From Trichoplax sp. H2 (lineage: Eukaryota > Placozoa > Uniplacotomia > Trichoplacea), in assembly GCA_003344405.1 (NCBI GenBank), contig NOWV01000167.1:62001-126000 (forward strand): a stretch of 64,000 nucleotides of DNA, read 5' to 3'. Numbering within the stretch: the first letter of the stretch is position 1; the number at the start of each line of letters is the position of its first letter. The translations under genes were made by a program, and so were the position numbers. Shown here in pieces: positions 58,801-64,000 of the stretch. The notes beneath the pieces were generated by a model that saw only the letters and a list, made by a program, of their open reading frames with translations, did not search any database and was not told where the DNA came from.

Positions 58801-61800
58801 TAGTCTTTGATATAATCTATTCGTAATTATTCATCAGAGGATATTGTATCGCTTCACTTGGACAGTACGGGATTTGAGTTATCTCAGTAATAATTTAATT
58901 TTAGTTGAAAGTGATAAAAGGAAAGTTTTTAATAAACTTTATCGTCGTTGTGACAAATTACGGCTTAGGTCTTACCACATTCTGATATCAGAATAGATTT
59001 TAGTTGTTATTAGCTTTTTTACGATTGATGATGGGGAGAATTTAATTTTACAGTATTTAGATAATCTAAATAAAAATTAATATGAGATAGATAGTTGTGC
59101 GAAAGTCATAACCATGTAAATGCAATTTTACCATAAATTATTGCATTGAATTTTATAGCCTGAGTATAAAGTATAAAAAAACATTAAGTTGAATTATGGA
59201 GTAATTTGAGTATAAAATTTAACAGCTATTTTCCTCGTTGTAACAGATTATAGTTTAGATCTTACATCATTCTGATATCAGAATAGATATTACTTATAAC
59301 CGACTTTGTTTATAGTTGATGCATGAGCAGAATTTAACTTCGCAGTATTTAGATAATCTGAATAAAATTTAGTATGAGATGAATAGTTTATGATAATCAT
59401 AATCATATAAATGCAATTTTACCAAAAACTGCGATCATTAAACTTTATCATCTGAGTATTCTGCGAAAGAATAATGTTGCAAGAATGCATTAAGAAGTCA
59501 GCTACTAAAAAATTAATTTGATATCAACGGTATTGCTTTACAGCATTTTTATTTTTAAAGCATAGAAGAATTTTAAAATAAATATCTTAAAAATTCAAAC
59601 GAGAATAGATATTTGCATTTATCGTTTATATAAATTACATGATCTATACTACGGTATTCGATACTTAATTAACCTTACGAGATTCGTATGCAAATTTAAT
59701 CAATAACTTTGGTGGAATACAAATCTGCCTCTGCTAAGGTTAGGCTTACAATAAATCGAGAATACAAGATAGATTGAAACGCTATAAAATAACTATAGGA
59801 TATTGTTACCAATAGAGCACTAGCTGCGTATTGGCACTATATTGACGATCACTAAGGTGTTCATTATTAAACAATTTCAATCAATTTGAATGCTTGATCA
59901 TATTTATTATTATTGTAAGAAATTCCTTTTTAATTGGATCCTAAAATTAAACATTTATAAATCAAAAATGAAGCCAATAAATTCATTGGAGGCATTCCAG
60001 CAATGATGTTTATTTATTTCTATCACATCAGTTTTCGGAATGATTAATGCAATAGAGTCTTATGAAGGCAACTATTAAATAGATCGACATGCAATCTCTT
60101 TATAACTCCATACTTCAGTATTAATATATACGAGGATTTTATATTTATGTGATACATGAATCTAGTACATATTCGACAAAAGTCTTGCATATCGTATAAA
60201 TATAGCCAGTTTATAAGCAGATAAGAAAAACAGAACAACACAAGTTATACATTCAAATATATCAATATACCAGTGATTATTATACAGAAGTGCTAAATAC
60301 TTATATAGCGAGATATAAAAGTAATGCATAGTTAATAACATATTTATAAAATTTAGGCGGCAATATGCTATTGTTTTCAATTGGTAGTTAGCCAAATGGG
60401 TATGATGATGATGATACGGCATATGGAATTAAAAATTTTATTGTATACTGCTATACGCTGTGCTTAACCATCTAATTTAAATTCATAGATAGAAAACACA
60501 TTCATAAGTCTAACTTCGATTTTAATCCAATAAATTAAGGTCATAATGTACGATTTTATGATTTTATGTTTTTAAGCATGGGTAGACAATATTTTGCTGA
60601 ATTTCTCAAGATTATTATTATAAGGACTAAAAATTATTTTACTGTACACTGATATCAGTTATCAGCTGTAATATTATTGAAAACTAATATCTCACTCCCC
60701 TTTATCGTATGAGGGTGCAATTTTTATCGCATTTACATTTGTTAATGAGGAAAGTAAGTTAGCTTTGTATGGTATGTATTCATTATGCTAGCAATATACA
60801 ATTCTTTTTCTTTGATCATATTGTTGTCAATATCTTCAATCTTCCTAGTTCCATGTACTGTATATTTGAGCCATATCCTCTAAATGTCAGAAAAATACTA
60901 ACTTGAAAAGCATGGTAATCCTATTTAGTCATTACTGATTGGATTATCACATGTTGTATCGTTTAATGCCTACTAATTTCAGTACTGATATACAATATTA
61001 GTAGAATTAGCAAGTAGTAAGGTCCGATTAGCTTCATTACTTTAAGGTTCTTGTCAAATTGGTAGATAGCGATTTTACTTAATCAAATATTTTCGGCACT
61101 ATATCTATTACCTAGGCTAAAAATCATAATTGATGTTAGATACTGTAATATGCATAGTACATCTTCTGCCGGATTCTATAGCAGTCTAACTGATCATTCA
61201 TTCAGGAGGTTTTGTTTACCAATATTTTTAGGATGTAAATAAATGCTATATATTAGCGAAATATCATGATAAGAGACTCTAAAAGGCTGCAATTTTGAAT
61301 CATTGACCTAAATATTGACATTAGCTATATCTACTTTCTTGAAGTGCGTTCCATAACTGCTTCCCAGAAATTAGTATGATAGTACTCAACGTATATTCCA
61401 AATGGTAGATCATGACATCTTGTCGTATAAGTAAAAATAGCAATTATGAAAACATTCCCGCGTACAATACGCTGTAATGATACAATTATTTTTCTCATTT
61501 TTTCGTCAGTAACACTGCAAAACATTCCCTTTGCTTAAAAACACTTGCCATTAAATAATAGCTAACAAATAATTTCCTTTTTAATTGTAGAGTAAAATTT
61601 CGAATACGTATAGGCTATGAATATAGGGTGATTTAATTTTTTCCAATGGCGATATAAAATTAGCAGTATAGTTGTTAAACATGATTATATTCCGATTACT
61701 GTAGTTATGAGCAATCTTCATTAGTTGTAATGTAGTCGTTAGTCATGACAATAAGCTTCTAATGTTGATATACTTGTTTTTCAGAATCAAAATTCTGAAA

Positions 61801-64000
61801 TATATTATAAATGAAAGCTTAATAGTTCTCTATCTGCTCTATTGATAATTTAACAGCAGTTATAATAGTATACAGTAGATCAATAGACTGGAATCAAAAA
61901 TAAAACAAAATGCAATAAAAACAACAAATTTTTTAACCAGTTTTCAAAAGGATTCAATTCGGACTGATGGGTTATAATTAATAATAATAGAATATAATAT
62001 ACTAAAGTCATTTTTAATCATTTACCTTAGCTGTTTATTCCATACTAAGAACAAAGCAAGTTTATCAGTTGCTTAGTTATATTAGTGTGTAAGTAAATGC
62101 TGAATATAACCAAAATATGCCAAATTTATGAAATTTATACGTAGTTTTTTTTATAGAAGTAACAATGTCTACTTGAAGTAAACAGGCATCTACTAAAATA
62201 TAAAACGATGCATCCATAAGTTATTATTTTGTATATGTCAATGGTGAAATAAATAATAAACATTATTAAATTACGTAATACATGCAAATTTGAAAGCAAC
62301 CGAATATGGTATGTATGTAGATACATCATGGTCCTAATGCAAAAAATATTTTTCGTATTTCAGTCAATTGCATCCGAGCAGATGTTGCTTCTACGAGTAT
62401 ACACGAAACTTTTGTCTTGCTTCTTACTAAATATTTTCTAAATATGAAGAGTTATTAAAAGCTATAGTTTACTCTTTGATGTAAATAAATATAGCTCGAT
62501 ATTGAAGCTATCACCAAAAAATAGTAATGAATTTATGCATGAAACGTAGGATATTAGTGTATTGCCGGAAAATTATAGGAGTTATTTTTGATGTTATAGC
62601 AAATAAAGCAGTCTGGTCTGCTTAATTGAGGACTTTCCAAGTTATCGTTAACTATTTGATACAGGAAGCTCCTTCTAGTATATAGGAAAATACTGTATAT
62701 TCGGGTGTCAGATGGATAAATGCATACTCGTAAATATTTATGCGTTTAGTTTCAAAAATATTGGAGTGAGAAATACAGAAATTTGAAGGAGTGATGAAAA
62801 TTTTACCCTTGACAAAGATTTATTGCTAGAATAGGTTAAAGAGTCATATAATAATGTTATTAGTATCTCAACCGTAGGTGAATTTCGTAATTGTTTCATG
62901 ATATACTAGACAGACAGTAAATTAATTTATTTACCATATAGACATAATGATAAATTTATTTCTCAATGGGGAGTATTTATCAGAAAATGCTATGCTGGAT
63001 ATGTGGTTGATTAAAAATAAATAATAGCTTCCATTTCAGCTTATAGTGCAGAAAGTAATGATCCCCAAATCTTAATTACAGGCATATTTCTTGATCGTAA
63101 ATGATCTAGATACGTTAGTTTTATCAATTCATCTGAAACCATCAAATGGAATATCTTTTTCGACTTACTTCAGCGGATATTGCTGTTGGTATAGATCAGC
63201 ATTCGACACTTTTACAAGCATTTTGTAGCAGTAGCTATAACCTTAACTGTATAGTATCTATTATAATTAATTATAGAAGTCACATAATGATAACAAACCT
63301 TGGAAATGCATCATTCCTAGCCAATTATGGCTAGGCTCAAGTTATAAAATAATCGTCTACTTGTAGTACTTTGTATATGTAAGATGGGCGTAGCTTGCCT
63401 GGCCTTTGCAAGCTCAGCAGGTGTAAAAAATTGCAGACAATACAGTCTTTGCCTAGAGCAGGAATTATCGAAGAGAGATAAAGACAGACTTAAAAAAGTG
63501 CAATAGTATTTAGATGGCAGTATATTATTTTTTTCTTTATTATATGAGGCTTGTATTATGATACTGAACCTAATTAATAAAATCAAAGATATGTGCTATG
63601 CTATAGATTTTTCATTGCATATTTTTCAGGCTATCAGGTCAGAATTAATCCTATTTTATTATAAACTAAGTTGCAGGCGATCTCGTTTACTTCCCTTATT
63701 TTGTATTCAAGATAGCGCTTTTTTATATAATTTTAAAATGCCACCTTATCTGAAATTTTCTCGCAATTCGTGACTGAGATGATTTAATATCGTTAAATTG
63801 AAAAAGATGTAATGCTAGGGTAAGGAGAAGGCGGAGTTTGTATCATAATTATGCATTGCTTGATCTCCTTAAACGCATTATAAATATGCCATACATAAGA
63901 ATAATGTATTCTATGCTCTTATATATATTATAAATGTTGTGATGCGTCTTCGTTTACGTTTGATCTTCACCCAATATAGGCATCCTGCTTGTATTGCATT
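55540..64000. other. Gene-poor AT-rich region
   Basis: No ORF here has a recognisable domain or splices convincingly to another. Missing 5' exons and the promoter of the PAS-domain gene may lie here on the - strand, but I could not identify a basic helix-loop-helix signature. Two repeat families are listed separately. Small ORFs (for example + strand 57099-57329 and 63146-63334) are compatible with chance. Confidence 0.5.
58890..59470. repeat. Two-copy direct repeat, unit about 300 bp
   Basis: Both copies (about 58900-59165 and 59200-59465) contain ACATTCTGATATCAGAATAG-like sequence, then a CAGTATTTAGATAATCT block with AATAAAA, then TATGAGAT-ATAGTT and ATGCAATTTTACC. CTGATATCAG within the first block is itself palindromic. 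The copies have diverged moderately. No coding potential is seen. Confidence 0.7.

Overview
This is a window of eukaryotic, animal-type nuclear DNA. It is strongly AT-rich, its genes are broken into many small exons by short GT..AG introns (often 70-150 nt), and its recognisable genes are animal ones: a neurobeachin/LRBA-type BEACH protein, a Mab-21 family protein and a PAS-domain transcription factor. Compact introns, a single Nbea/LRBA-type gene and sequence divergence suggest an early-branching, non-bilaterian animal such as a placozoan or sponge. That placement is inference.

Region 1 (1-21074, + strand): about 63 exons of the Nbea/LRBA gene, entering the window already inside the coding region and running to its stop. 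In order the protein has a concanavalin-like (LamG) domain within an armadillo-type region, an acidic low-complexity linker, the DUF1088 region, a PH-BEACH domain, the BEACH domain and C-terminal WD40 repeats. One intron (11042-16558) is far longer than the others and lies within the PH-BEACH coding region. It carries a complete single-exon mab-21-like gene on the opposite strand (12741-13889). The same nested antisense arrangement is known in vertebrates (MAB21L1 in NBEA, MAB21L2 in LRBA).

Region 2 (22374-46322, - strand): two tandem paralogous genes. Each is spliced from eight coding exons and encodes a secreted, probably GPI-anchored protein with two GDPD (glycerophosphodiester phosphodiesterase) domains in series. 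What look like four separate ORF clusters join into two genes, because the end of each first domain splices in phase to the start of the second. Exon lengths 2-7 are identical between copies. In copy 2 the second domain has lost the second catalytic histidine. Introns and flanks here are full of diverged minisatellites (period about 65-255 bp), and one intron of copy 1 is about 6 kb.

Region 3 (50828-55539, - strand): a PAS-domain (bHLH-PAS-like) transcription factor with PAS-A, PAS-B and a long Ser/Thr/Pro-rich C-terminus. Its 5' exons, including any bHLH, were not found.

Region 4 (55540-64000): no recognisable gene, only AT-rich DNA with two repeat families. The small ORFs scattered across non-genic parts of the window show no coding signature and are not annotated.
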